The translations under genes and the position numbers were made by a program. The notes beneath the pieces are model-generated. The model saw nothing but the letters and a program-made list of their open reading frames with translations, had not been told where the DNA came from and made no database searches. Positions 34,340 through 44,989 of a DNA stretch of 64,000 nucleotides are shown one piece after another. The stretch's first letter is position 1; each line of letters starts with the position of its first letter. The DNA is taken from positions 4,321,879 through 4,385,878 of the forward strand of contig OX377201.1 in assembly GCA_947396885.1 (NCBI GenBank), in the 5' to 3' direction. This DNA is from Heligmosomoides polygyrus polygyrus. Lineage: Eukaryota > Nematoda > Chromadorea > Rhabditida > Heligmosomidae.

Positions 34340-35085
34340 TGAGAACGAAAAAAATAGAAAAAATAATTTAAAAAAATGATAACAAAAATAAATTTAAAAT
34401 AAAAAAAATTGTGCCCCACTCTAGTCGAGATCAGGGATGTGGTGTGTAAAAAGCAATTCATTTTCTTCAGCTGACCTCGGAAAACCTTGTGGTTGGGCGC
34501 TTCAAGTAAGTTAGGAAGCAGCATTTGCAGCCAACGAGCCTTATCCTTATTTGTCTTCTTTATCTTGAGGTAGCGAAAGCAGTACTTGTTATGACGACCT
34601 TGCAACGGCACGAAAACCCAGTACTTGCTAGTTCTCACCCTTGACTCACCCACGAGGATTTTGAAACAGAAAATTGAATCGTTAAAAACACGCCTATAAA
34701 GAAGACTTTTGAGGTTAAAAATTTTGAAACTTTCTCCATATCCTGGAATAATTCCAGAACATGTGAAATTCGAGAAGCACCTATGGAACAGGATTTTTGT
34801 GAATGTCTTCTGAACCTTTTCAAATTTTCCTCTTTTTTTTGTGTGAGGGCTCCAAACCTGAGAGCAACACTCCAAAATTGGAATGACATATGTCTTATAC
34901 AAGGTGATCAGAAGTGAACTACAGTACCGCGCATGTCTTTTGGTCAATTCCCGAAAAAGCCGCTTTGGAGCGTTCCAAAGCGGCTTTTTCGGGAATTGAC
35001 CAAAAGACATGCGCGGTACTGTATCGTTACAATTCAGATTCTTAAATATTTTAAATAGGGCAGAAAATGACTTAGAGACTTGAGC
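34340..35085 (-). pseudogene. CR1-like LINE, 3' part, split by a hairpin MITE
   Basis: Minus strand: SFSALFKIFKNLNCND, then (after the MITE at 34922-35021) LLITLYKTYVIPILECCSQV, WSPHTKK, KFEKVQKTFTKILFHR, IFNLKSLLYRRVFND and a C-terminal LLPNLLEAPNH. These match the LINE at 24406-26520 downstream of the RT. Removing the hairpin and one TA restores an uninterrupted reading through the junction. The 3' tail is A/T-rich and is followed by the Tc1-like element. Confidence 0.82.
34922..35021. mobile_element. 100 bp perfect-hairpin MITE with TA target duplication
   Basis: Two perfectly complementary 48-base arms (starting CAGTACCGCGCATGTC, centred on the four bases at 34970-34973) form a complete palindrome. 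TA precedes it (34920-34921) and follows it (35022-35023), the target duplication of Tc1/mariner-type elements. It interrupts the CR1 frame between CND and LLI. It has no coding capacity and no second copy in the window. The perfect arms argue for a recent insertion or for strong correction of the arms. Confidence 0.92.
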
Positions 35086-35165
35086 CGGAAATTCGAAGCA
35101 GAAAACTGGTATCGGGTGCACACGACAGCCAACACCTCCTTCGACTGCGCTACACGTGCCCATCA
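35086..35165 (-). mobile_element. SINE tRNA-like head fragment
   Basis: GGTATCGGGTGCACACGACA and CGACTGCGCTACACGTGCCC are the reverse complement of the SINE head. The body is missing; the fragment joins directly to the CR1 piece. Confidence 0.75.
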
Positions 35166-35881
35166 AGTAGATCACTACAATTATGCGTATATTATACGAC
35201 CTACGCCGTAATTATCATCAATCATATTGGGCTTAGGAAAGCTTCCTAACGTATATTCATTCTTTCTCCGTTGGAGGAACTATTAAGAAAAATTGACACC
35301 AAAACGAGAATGAAGGTTTTCGAAACGCCGTCAAGAAGTTATATAAATACATTCATCACTTTAAGCTGAACACTCTTCGTGTCTAACTGGACGTTTACCA
35401 TTTTAAGCAAACGCTTTTTAAGTAAAAGTAGACTTATCTATTGTCAAATGGTACACTTTTTCATATAGCCAACCTTGTCGTTTGTTTTAAGAAAACTTAT
35501 TTCAAAACTCTGTTGTGCTCTTAAGACTTAAACCTTAAGAACAAAATATAATACGCCTTTTGAGTGGGCATGCAATACAATACTCTCTTGGAAGCAAATT
35601 GTTCTTAGAAATATGTTCTGAAGCGAACTGATTGTCGCAGCAAGCCCCGGCTGCCGCTACTTTTTCATGAGTTTCTCACTCACGAGACCTCAGACGGGCT
35701 AAAAATCAGTGCATTCACAGTTCACCTACAATGTCTTCTTCGTTGAAAACCGTAGGTGCACGACGTCTTCTATGTGCATAGAAGTATCGCATTCGCCGTC
35801 TCAGTCTTGTGGAGTTTCTCCACTCTGTTAGGTTAGCCATCTTTTGGTTGTACATAGTTGACGAATAAAGCCATTAAGCAG

Positions 35882-36096
35882 ATTTGTGTTAGAGGCAACG
35901 GAAGCCCACATACTGATAAGGAATATTTTCCATGTAAAGAGCTTGCGCCGCGCACTCCTGTAGAATACTGCAATGCTTCTCTTATTGATAGCGTAACTGC
36001 CATTTGCCCAAAGTTTAATAGCAGAGAAGTTGAAGTCTTCCTTCTATTGCGATTGTCTTTGGCGTTTCTAAACGTATACGCATTTGAGTGCGATCA
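35882..36096 (+). CDS. Candidate cysteine-rich exon, unknown gene
   Basis: The frame contains ICVRGNGSPHTDKEYFPC, PRTPVEYCNASLID, VTAICPKFNSREVE and VYAFECDQ, ending at a good donor (CAG/GTATGT at 36097). An acceptor-like AAGCAG lies just before it. Spaced cysteines suggest a secreted or luminal protein, which is inference. A possible next piece starts after TGTCTAG at 36186 (CNDFCNSND), but the phase does not match. Beyond 36244 the sequence merges with the dispersed repeat CGTGCTCTAAGCGCAATAAC. Confidence 0.3.
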
Positions 36097-36479
36097 GGTA
36101 TGTATAAGCTTACCATTATTGCTCGCGCGACGCTCTTCATGTATACGTTTCGGGAATTCGCAAAACAATTAGCTTTTACATGTCTAGCATGCAATGATTT
36201 TTGCAATTCCAACGATTATGGCGAATTTTCCTCAAGCTCTACCGACGCGCTGGCGTGCTCTAAGCGCAATAACTCTGTCAAGTGTGAATCCTTCGGCCAG
36301 TGGGTGGATTTTGACGGCAGCAAAAAGTTTTAGTAGTGTGGTTTAAGTGTTCTACTAGGGTTCGCACTCTTAGGCCGTAAGCTCACCTCATCTTCCCACA
36401 GGGGTCGACTGAAATCGAAAAAGAAATCGTGTCATGAAAGGCTATAGATAGGGTGTTTTCGTCAAACTAAGCTAACTCT

Positions 36480-36860
36480 ATCAGTTGTCGCGCCCACTCG
36501 ACTGGTAGGTTCGATTCCGTATGCATCGTGCACGGCGCACTCTCGGAGCATTCCTGGCATGAAAGAGCACTGGCAACGTTGCCATGCCTGACCTACTACG
36601 AAGACATGCAGGTCCCGGGAAGTAAGTTTCTCTAATTGCAAAAGCCTGCCCAGTCATTTTTTGGGCGACCCACGGCGAAAAGCGGTGTACTGGCCTGAAA
36701 AGTTGTGTACGCTTTTGTGTAGATCTCGAAGAGACGAATCGAGCGGTGCCAAACTTTTTTCATCAAAAAAAAAACTAAAACTGAAGGAGTTATGAGCATG
36801 TAGCAGTATGCGGCGAATTTTTTCGTCGCAAACGGCCGCAGTACTTACTGCTTAGACCGG
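36480..36860 (-). repeat. Dispersed repeat, ~390 bp family, copy 2
   Basis: Inverted copy of the family at 18270-18660 and 48940-49290: CGCCCACTCGACTGGTAGGT, GTGCACGGCGCACTC, GGGCGACCCACGG, GTAGATCTCGAAGAG, ACTGAAGGAGTTATGAGCAT. Confidence 0.75.
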
Positions 36861-36931
36861 AGTACTTCTCCTTAGGTTCGCTTTGCGTAATGCCTTCTCT
36901 TATAGGCCTTTGAGTGAAGCGGAGAGTATTA

Positions 36932-37787
36932 GGTTGTTCCGAAACTTCACGCCATTTTTTGAATGTGCTGTTTTTCTCACTAACGCTACCTTATAGCAAC
37001 CTATTTTGTTCACATAAAGAGATCGGGTATTTATAAGTTTACTATTATTGCTAGCTACTCACTCTCGCGTAGCTCCTTCTAGAAAGATGGAGCTTTCAAA
37101 GGAGTACATCGGAGGTCTCTTATTCCATGACTTCAAATTTGGTGAGCCAGCAGCCGCTCCCCGTCGTCGCATAAATGGTGCATTTGTGGAGGCACAGTGT
37201 CCAATCCCACTGCACGAGAATCTTCGCACGCTTTCGCAAAGTGAGTTTAACCTTCAAGGTTCGTTCTGGTCAGGACGTGAATTCGATGTCGGCAACAACC
37301 GATGGCGACAGCTGGTGGAATCGGATCCACGGGCTACAACAAGAGTGAGCAGGCTGAGCCACAGCCAAAGGAGAGTCCTCACCCGTCGAAGATCATGCTT
37401 TCTGTTTGGTGGGATTACAAAGGTGTCATCTACTGGGACCTGCTGGCCCGTAACGAAACCCTAACAGCTGACTTCTACTGTCCGCAGCTGGATAGACTCA
37501 CCGCCAAGATAGCAGAAAAGCGTCCAAATCATGGCACAATCCTATTCCCGCACGACAATGCTCGACCACACATTGCAAGAATGACTCGCCTAAAGTTTCT
37601 CGACCTTGGATGGGAAGTGTGCTTCACCCAAATGTTGCACCAACAGACTACCACCTTTTCCTGTCTCTCTCCAATGTCATGCAAGGAAAAACGTTCGATG
37701 ACGAGGTACGCCAGCTTGCTGGCTTTTTCGAATCAAAGCCAGAAAAGTTCTACGCTGACGGGATCGGGAGTCTGCATCAGGGATGGG
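36932..37787 (+). pseudogene. Mariner transposon, 5' part with internally deleted transposase
   Basis: The left terminus GGTTGTTCCGAAACTTCACG follows a TA at 36930-36931 and matches the inverted right end at 42065. Transposase starts at 37087 (MELSKEYIGGLLFHDFKFG, then RINGAFVEAQC), runs to ESDPRATT, and then jumps to SEQAEPQPKESPHPSKIMLS and VWWDYKGVIYWDLL. The missing piece would hold the first catalytic Asp (CDEKW region). Later motifs are kept: FPHDNARPHIARM (second Asp) and, after a frameshift, HPNVAPTDYHLFLSL (third Asp). It is cut at GIGSLHQG by the TTTTCTG element. Confidence 0.85.
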
Positions 37788-37935
37788 CGGAATTTCTGTT
37801 TTCTGTTTTCTGTTTTCTGTTTTCTGATTTTCTGGCCATTTTTGACAAATTTTTTCTGTTTTCTGTTTTCTGGGAAAATGGCCAAAAATTGGCCAGAAAA
37901 CAGAAAATAGAGTTACGAACAAAATGTTATCACAG
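37788..37935. repeat. TTTTCTG simple-sequence hairpin with CAGGGATGGGCGGAA terminus
   Basis: It begins CAGGGATGGGCGGAATTTCT directly inside the mariner, continues as (TTTTCTG)n and then its inverse (CAGAAAA), with a TGGCCATTTTTGACAAATTT-like centre and GGGAAAATGGCCAAAAATTG, so it can fold on itself. The first bases match the ends at 27478 and 40550. It resembles a short non-autonomous DNA transposon whose interior has become simple sequence. Confidence 0.55.
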
Positions 37936-38429
37936 AAATCTAATGAAAGGAATCCAAAAAGTATTATAGAATAGTGAGCTTCATTCCACAATAGTATTTC
38001 TAGAGCATTTTGGATGGAAAGCATGTGGCGTTTTTGGATGTGCTCGTGTAGTAATTGCGCCGCATACTCATGAACTATCACTAAAAATTTTATATTAAAA
38101 CTTTAAACTATTATTCTGAGGGCATTAAATTATGTACTAACTAACCACTTGTCCTAGAGTTACTGTGGGTAGGGTTATTCTCCACCTCCGGTTTAAAAAT
38201 TGATCACTGTTAGTCGGTCATCCCCAATATCGCTTACTGCGGAGCCTTCGTTGAAGCTGCTTTTCTAACTATGAAGATTCCTCCTTGGTGTCACAAATTA
38301 GTAAGAGACAGAAAAGTTTTAGTTACCTTCGATTTCGCTGCTGTAATGATACAGTACTGATACACGAAATTTCTCATTTATCACTTATATCATCTGTCGT
38401 CCCATTTATCATCGAGTTGTTTAAGCGGG

Positions 38430-39715
38430 CACCAGCAGCGTCTCAACACGTCCATGCCACGTGCCAGGGTATCTAAAGAATCCCTTTCGCACGAGGGACA
38501 CGAAGAGCGTCATATTGTTCATTCAGGGCTTTGACGAAGTCCGACCAACGCGTAGGTGGACATCCTGGTGTTCTCTTGACATCCCGTGGAGTCTAGTCGG
38601 TGATGGCTCTCGTCCATTCGGTGTCTGCGAAGCGCATTACGTGGCCCGCCTAATTTTCGACGACTTGGCCTATGCGACAGCGTCCCTGATCTTCGAACGT
38701 CGGCGAAGCTCGGAAGTCTCGAGGCCTTTTCTCACTTGCGTGAGTCGTGTCACTCCGAGCATTGTCCTCTCGATTCCCCGCTACGCGACACGATCGCTTG
38801 TTCATCCTGCTTTCGTAGAGCCCAGGTCTCTGATGCGTCTTTTAGGGCAGGAAGAACAGTGAAGTCAAAAAGGTGGGTACGGAACCCGACGTTCTGCGTC
38901 TTCTCCACGACTCTCTTTACAGCTCCTCAAGCCGCTCGCATCCTCCTTCCCAGCTCCGGCGCTAGTTAGTTGGTCATGTTGACTTCACGACCCAGATACA
39001 CGTATCTGGAGCATTCGAAGATGTTCGTTCCATTGAGTGAGGGTGGGGCGTCAGAAACTTATCTGTTCCTCATGAACATCGTCTTCGTAAGATTCAGCTG
39101 TAGTCCAACGTTCCCACATACACAGTCGAAGCCAGCAAGCATTTGCTCTGCCTGGCTAGCGCTCGGTGTTAGATGGTGTAGCTGCCGGCTGTCGTCTTTC
39201 ACTCTCATGTCTTCCCATTCTAATTGTCGAATGACTTTTGAAGGGTGGCGCAGAAGAGAACCGGGGATATAGTACCCTCTCATCGAACCTCTCTGTTCAC
39301 TTTGGCAGCGACGTTGTTGTAGAATGGCGAGACCTTTGTCGTGAATCCACTCTGCTGCTCTCGAAGGACTCTGATGCACACTGTAGGAACGCCCTGAACG
39401 AGCAGGACTTCGACGACCGCTTCAGTTTCGACAGAGTCGAATGCCTTCTTCAGGTGAACGTGCAGCGGCAGCTTGTACTCTCGCGGCACTTCGATAAGCT
39501 TCGTAATGATGTGTATGTGGTCGATCGTACTGAATCCTCTCTGAAATCCTGCTTGTTCGCATGACTGTACTTCATCTAGCGTTCTGCCGATCCTATTCAG
39601 GAGGACTCGAGTTAACAGCTTATAGACTACGTACATCAGGCAGACCAGGCGATTGTTGCTAATGTCGTGCACTCCTCTGTACAGCAAAGCGGTTCCTCTG
39701 GTCTTCCACTGAGAT
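38430..39715 (-). pseudogene. RTE LINE (type B), RT and C-terminal domains, catalytic box deleted
   Basis: Minus strand, in order: RLVCLMYVVYKLLTRVLLNR, QAGFQRGFSTIDHIH, LPLHVHLKKAFDSVE (motif A, where the catalytic Asp position is His), VREGTISPGSL-equivalent GYYIPGSLL, RQLHHL directly joined to TPSASQAEQMLAGFD, LQLNLTKTMFM, then the type B C-terminal domain (SEDRDAV-, RRPTRW-equivalents) to about 38430. The FADDIVLI stretch expected between HHL and TPS is cleanly absent at 39169/39170. Not functional. Confidence 0.83.
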
Positions 39716-39719
39716 GTAA

Positions 39720-40430
39720 TATGATATATAAATATGAGATGAAATAATAATGTGATAAAAAGGGTATATGCTCGGTCTTCATTATATGGTGTCTATGCAT
39801 TCAAAAAAGCATCTTCACCTAAGATCTGTTGTGCTGACAGCCCCTTCAGTCAAAATCTTGTACTGTACTGTAAGGCACCAAGCCAGTGCACATCACCTTA
39901 GTCGGCTAAGCAGTAACTAGGTGCTGTAAAGAGCATTGGTAAGTTGGCCTGAGAACTTTCAGTTACGTGGAAACTAGGCTACTTACAAGGAAAGGTATGA
40001 CCAAGAACGAAACGAACTAGGAATACAGATTCTAGCGGAGCCAGTAATACTCAACGAATCTCTTCACAGCTTTAGAGTATGTTGCGAGAGTGCGTCTACA
40101 AACGCAAGCAATTGAGTTGAAATATGGAAACAGTGACCACTGATTCATCGTGTTCGGTACTCTAAATATTTCTTACAAGTGGGACCATTATCTGATTGAG
40201 GCGTTCGCGGTGAAACGGGGCTGATGAGCAATGTTGTGTACTTCACGTGTCGAGATTCCTAGAATCTATCAGTCCCGATTTACAACTTGCTGATTGCAGT
40301 AGACTGGAATGTAGTAGAAATTTTTATAAACGCTTACAAAATAAAACGCTGGTCTACGACTACATCTCTAGTCATACAAAAGCATTTGCTACTGGAAAAA
40401 TGAATCTTTGGGTAAAATAATTGGATGTGA
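39720..40430. other. No recognisable gene
   Basis: An A/T-rich stretch with many stops on both strands and no known repeat family. Confidence 0.4.
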
Positions 40431-40435
40431 TAATT

Positions 40436-40550
40436 TCCAAATTTTCTGTTTTCTGATGTCTGTTTTCTGATTTTCTAGCGTTTTTGGATTTTCTGTTTTC
40501 TGATTTCTGTTTTCTGGGAAAATTTTCAAAATTTCCGCCCATCCCTGGCG
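40436..40550. repeat. TTTTCTG simple-sequence element, second copy
   Basis: (TTTTCTG)n-like sequence ends with AAAATTTCCGCCCATCCCTG, the reverse complement of the terminus at 37788. Only this terminus is recognisable; the opposite end is lost. Confidence 0.5.
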
Positions 40551-41209
40551 CAGACATCATCGATCAGCGGTCGGTTGTGTTCTATTATGCTTTTCTTGTT
40601 TGTTCCTGTGCTGCCGATTTTTGCTGATTCTAGAGTGTAAGTAGGCGCAAATAGGGCCGGGGTATGGGTCACCCCTACTAAGTGGTTGTACACCTTGGTG
40701 GGAAGGCACGTGTATGTGTAAGAAGAAAGTTCATCGGAATCGTCATCATGAAATCGTAATGAAAGCGTGGATTTGTCGCCAACTATGACTTACAGCTTTT
40801 CAGTGTATCTGTTATTTTTGGAAATTGTGTTTTTGCAGGCCCACATCTGCTTTTCCATTGTTCTGTTTTCGTGCGAATGCCTTTAAATAACATGTCGTGT
40901 TTGAGATTACGTTTATTTCTGTACTTGCTTTACGAGGGTCATTAGAAGCCGTAGAATATCTACAATTTCAATTAAAGTATTCTTTACTGATAAATTTTGT
41001 GGCTAGAAGCCCAGGAATGTTTACAATTTCAACCAAAGTATTCGCTATTGATAAATGTTGTGGCACTATGCTAGTTGTGCGTAACGGTCGGAATTCATTA
41101 AGATTAGAAGAGTTTGGATTTGAAAATTGAAGACACGATTTACAGAAGAAATTAGAAAAGGCATTTAGCCTAGGGCTTAATTTGACTTTCAATTCAAATA
41201 CATCTGTCG

Positions 41210-41515
41210 TATACTTCGGACAGAATCGAATAATTTCGAACGAATATTCGAATAAATTCGAATATTCGAATATTCATTATTCGAATATTAGACAACGTCC
41301 AAAATTCGAATATATTCATTATTCGAATATTCGACAAGGTCCAAAATTCGAAAATATTCATTATTCGAATATTCGACGAGGCCCAAAATTCGAATATATT
41401 CATTATTCGAATATTCGACGAGGCCCAAAATTCGAATATATTCATTATTCGAATTTTCGGTTTTTCGTGAAACCGAATATATTCGATTATTCGTTTATTC
41501 GAAATTTTTTTTGGG
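41210..41515. repeat. 42 bp TTCGAA/ATTCG minisatellite element
   Basis: About four units of exactly or nearly 42 bp (unit contains AAAATTCGAATATATTCATT and ATTCGAATATTCGAC) span 41275-41450, flanked by further ATTCGAATA words. The period is divisible by three, so both strands stay open (14-residue peptide repeats such as HYSNIRRGPKFEY). It ends where the mariner relic of 41520 begins. Confidence 0.8.
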
Positions 41516-41519
41516 AGGA

Positions 41520-42065
41520 AACAAGTATAGTCCGCACCCGTTGATGATCATGCTTTCTGTTTGGTGGGATAACAAAGGTTGCATGTCATGTATTGCGAAC
41601 CGCTGGTCCGTAGCAAAACTATAACAGCGGACTTGTACTGTCAGCAGCTGGATAGACTCACCGCCAAGATCTTAGAAAAGCGTCCGGTTCATGGCACAAT
41701 CCTATTCTCTCACGAAATGCTCCACCACATAGAGCAAGAATGACTCGCCAAAAGCTTCTCGACCTTGAATGGGAGTGCTGCCTCACCCAAATATTGCACC
41801 AACAGACTACCACCTTTTCCTGTCTCTCTCAAATGCCATGCAAGGAAAAACGTTCGATGACGAGGTCGACATGGAACGCTGGCTGGCTGGCTTTTTCGAA
41901 TCAAGGCCAGAAAAGTTCCACGCTGACGGGATCGGGAGACTGCATGAAAGGTGGAGAAGAGGGATAGAACATGATGGTGGCTACTTCGTTTCTTGACGTG
42001 TTTGGCTTTTTTGTAAAACTAAAAAATGTGGTGTCTTGAAAATGGCGAGAACTTCTGCAACAACC
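41520..42065 (+). pseudogene. Mariner transposon, 3' part
   Basis: Begins within the transposase at MIMLSVWWDNKGC and continues, frameshifted, to HPNIAPTDYHLFLSLSNAMQ (third catalytic Asp kept) and WLAGFFESRPEKFHADGIGR, stopping at 41996. The DNARPH region is damaged. The right terminus CTTCTGCAACAACC ends at 42065 and is followed by TA; it is the inverted partner type of the terminus at 36932. The 5' part is missing, replaced by the ATTCG element. Confidence 0.83.
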
Positions 42066-42239
42066 TAGTGCAATCCTAGCTTGACGAGAATTCCTTGACC
42101 GAAGTTGTCAAAGTTGTGCAACAACCACCTTCTCGTATATGGCACACTGCATTGCCTGAAACTGTCTGACAGTAGACCTGCTACACCATGAGGAAGCCAC
42201 TGGGTTGCCGAGTAAGTCCAAGAACGAGGAAACCGCTAT

Positions 42240-42416
42240 ATGTTCCCTCCCAAACCAGGGTGGTATCGCGATGTGACCAGCCAGTTCTCTCAGCTTATTC
42301 AAAATTCTGAAAGCAATGATCGCGCGAAAGTTAAGGCGTGGGCAAAAGGACTGGGCGCTCAAAATCCTTACACGAATACCGCAGTACATTCGGTGATCTC
42401 GGAATTTTCTGCTTAA
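42240..42416 (+). CDS. Small ORF or terminal exon, unknown
   Basis: The 58-codon frame starts MFPPKPGWYRDV and ends HSVISEFSA, followed within ten bases by AATAAA (42423-42428). Composition is protein-like and unlike the transposons. The frame is closed upstream by a TAA at 42218 and no acceptor is evident between that stop and the start codon. It could be a short gene or the last exon of a broken one. Not recognised. Confidence 0.3.
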   Translation: MFPPKPGWYRDVTSQFSQLIQNSESNDRAKVKAWAKGLGAQNPYTNTAVHSVISEFSA

Positions 42417-42439
42417 ATTCTAATAAAAAGTGAACAGCA

Positions 42440-43380
42440 TAATAGACTAATGCAGCAATATTCTATATCGACGCTTGCGATGAACGTAGAAGGCATCTAT
42501 CAGAGAGAGAGGATATAAATATTGTATAGCACAAGCCTTTAAATAACATGCTTCCTGTGCTTACTGCCCACAAAACCAATTTCTTGCCTTCACTGTGTAA
42601 TCTGATTAACGAGCTTTGCCATTGGGATATGGAACAGGTATCTTGTTGCCTTCTTGCTAATGCTCTTGCCTGTCCGACTCCAAAGAGCCTTCAGACAAGT
42701 TGCTCCATATCCTAGATTCGGAGGCACAGTGCTTATTATAGTCGCAGTTGGGGCAGAAAAGCTAAAGCACTTGTTTTTGAACACGTGAAACTGATTTTGA
42801 TCAGCAACTAGCTAGTCGAAGAACTTATGTCAGTTCTCAACCATGAGCAGAAAATAAAAGTGGAATAATGGGGCAGTACTTTATAACATCTCTTTACGAA
42901 GCTTCCAGTGAGCCCGAGAGCAGTAAAAAGATTTATCACAATTAATCTCATCATGCATTCATTAATGTAGGCATTTTAAAGGAGAGAAATTCTGCGGCAA
43001 GCATCCTCAGTAGGGAGGCGTACTTCTGGCCAGGTGTTTGACCATCGACTCATACTTGGCTACAAATCCGACACCAGGCCACGATAAACCGAGTGTCAGC
43101 CGTTGATACACCGATGTCACATACGGTGCTATCTGAAAACAACAGATTTTGCGATAAGTTGTAATCAGACTCTGGTGAAGACAATGATATGCTTCTTGAA
43201 CTAATATCGCGGCAGAGCTGTTTGTATTCTAATAGTAGAGCTCAGTGTCCATCGTAGGGGAGTCAGGTGTTCTTTCCCTCACCCACTTAATCCTTTGCAT
43301 TTCCCCTCCTACTCGGAGGAGTTTGCCCGCGCGGCTCATCAAAACGCATTGTCGAATATTTTACTCGTCACAGTTTCATT
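42440..43380. other. No recognisable gene
   Basis: Short frames only and no known repeat seen. The RTE fragment that follows starts near 43390. Confidence 0.4.
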
Positions 43381-43389
43381 TAACTAAGG

Positions 43390-44325
43390 AGTAGAGTCCA
43401 AGCGCCAGCAGGTACGTCGATGGAGTTTCCCATCTCTGTCGGAGTACATCAAGGTTCTGCGCTCTCCCCACTGCTCTTCATCGTCGTTATGGATGCCACA
43501 TCATGTGATCTTCAGCGGCCAGCCCCTTGGACGTTGCTTTATGCTGACGATGTAATGCTTGCTTGCTAAGATAAGGTTGAACTCCAGCGGCAGGTACAAG
43601 CTTGGTGCGATCGCTTGGAGAGATTTGGACTCAAACTTAATGTAAGAAAATCCGAGTATTTTACGACAGACGAAGATGAGTCCAGCTCCATTAAGGTAAA
43701 AGCATTGAGCTGCCACGTACTTCGGTATTCAAGTACTTGGGATCAGCAATCGCGTCCGATGGCAGTCTACTCGTTGAAGCCAATTCACGCGTGAGTGCAG
43801 CGTGGTCCAAGTGGCGCTCACGGACGGGTGTGCTCTGCGACAAGAAGATACAAGAGCGGCTTAAATCGAAGATCTACAGAGCAGTCGTTCGACCTGCAGC
43901 TATTTACGGAGCTGAGTGCTGGCCGGTTACCAAAGAAACTGAAGGGCGCCCCAGCGTAATGGAAACGAAGATGCTACGGTGGACGGCCTGAGTTACGTAT
44001 GGACCGTGTGCGCAACGACACCATTCGGCAAAGATTCGGTGTCACCCCGATAGTTGAGAAATTGCGTGAAGCTCGTCTGAGATGGTACGGACATGTTCTT
44101 CGCGCAAACGGTGACACTGTGTACGAAAGAGTGGCCTTAACTTCGAGGTGCCCGGAAAGCGGCCACGAGGGAGACCAAGGCAGCGCTGGCTTGATTCGCT
44201 GCACCAGGACTTGAAGATTGCTAGGTTACACCCTGATCAGGCATTTGATCGGGAAAAGTGGAGCCAGTATTCCAGGAAAGCGGACCCCGCAAGAAAGCGG
44301 GACAAACGCTGAAGAAGAAGTTTCA
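43390..44325 (+). pseudogene. RTE LINE (type A), 3' third
   Basis: Starts inside the RT at MEFPISVGVHQGSALSPLLF, then VVMDATSCDLQRPAPW and an intact LYADDVMLA box (near 43540-43565), WCDRLERFGLKLNVRKSEYF, a frameshift, then GSAIASDGSLLVEANSRVSA, AAIYGAECWPVTKE, MDRVRNDTIRQRFGVTPIV and RLRWYGHVLRANGDTVYERV. It ends with GCGGGACAAACGCTGAAG and AAGAAG, as at 17996. 5'-truncated, as is usual for LINE insertions, and frameshifted. Confidence 0.88.
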
Positions 44326-44553
44326 TTTAACTGACCGAACAGTACTTAAGTACCAAGAAGAAGAGGATGAACAATTCCCAAGTGGGAGCTTTAAGAAGCG
44401 TGCTGTGATGGAGAGCAGGTTTCTTGAAACTGCTAAATCTTAATTTTAATAAATACCTTCATTAAAATTACTTAGCATTAGACTGAACGTAACAAATTCA
44501 AATCCAGCCCGACAAGCAAGGCGGTTGTTTAGGAACGCTTTGGGATAGTTTAA

Positions 44554-44836
44554 CCCTTTCACGACGCGCGATTTTCAGGTGATTGCCGCTTAAGACAGCG
44601 CGCATTTTTCCCGCGCGCTGATTACTTGAATTATTTTATTTGTATTGTTTGTTAAATACGAAAAACAGTAACGAATGATGTTTCCAAGGACCGTCTTGAT
44701 CGTATATATTAGTGGACTCATTGATTAATATTGTACTATTAAATTCCTTTCCATGAACTATTCTTATGATGGTGTCCGACGACATCGTGGGACATTGTCA
44801 CAACGGCAAAAAAGTGTGATCAATGTCGTGAAAGGG
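44554..44836. mobile_element. piggyBac-like MITE, 283 bp
   Basis: CCCTTTCACGAC at the left end is matched by GTCGTGAAAGGG at the right end. The left end follows TTAA (44550-44553), the target of piggyBac-type elements; the right flank is a decayed GGGTAAA. GC-rich subterminal words (CGCGCGATTTT, TTTTTCCCGCGCG) form a second inverted pair at the left. No coding capacity. Confidence 0.7.
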
Positions 44837-44989
44837 TAAAGCTCCGTTCGAGCTTTCCGCTTAGTAGGAAAAAATTAGTTATTGACGAATTCACCATAAC
44901 ACAGTCCTATTTCTCGTGGTAGAATTTCATGTCGTAATAGAGCAAGAGGTTGTTTCTAGTCTTTTTAATTTGCAGCCTTCAATGTAAAG

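Noticed and set aside
37801..37969. Protein-like frames rich in Phe, Ser and Cys across the TTTTCTG element.
   Set aside because: They are translation of a seven-base simple repeat, open in all frames.
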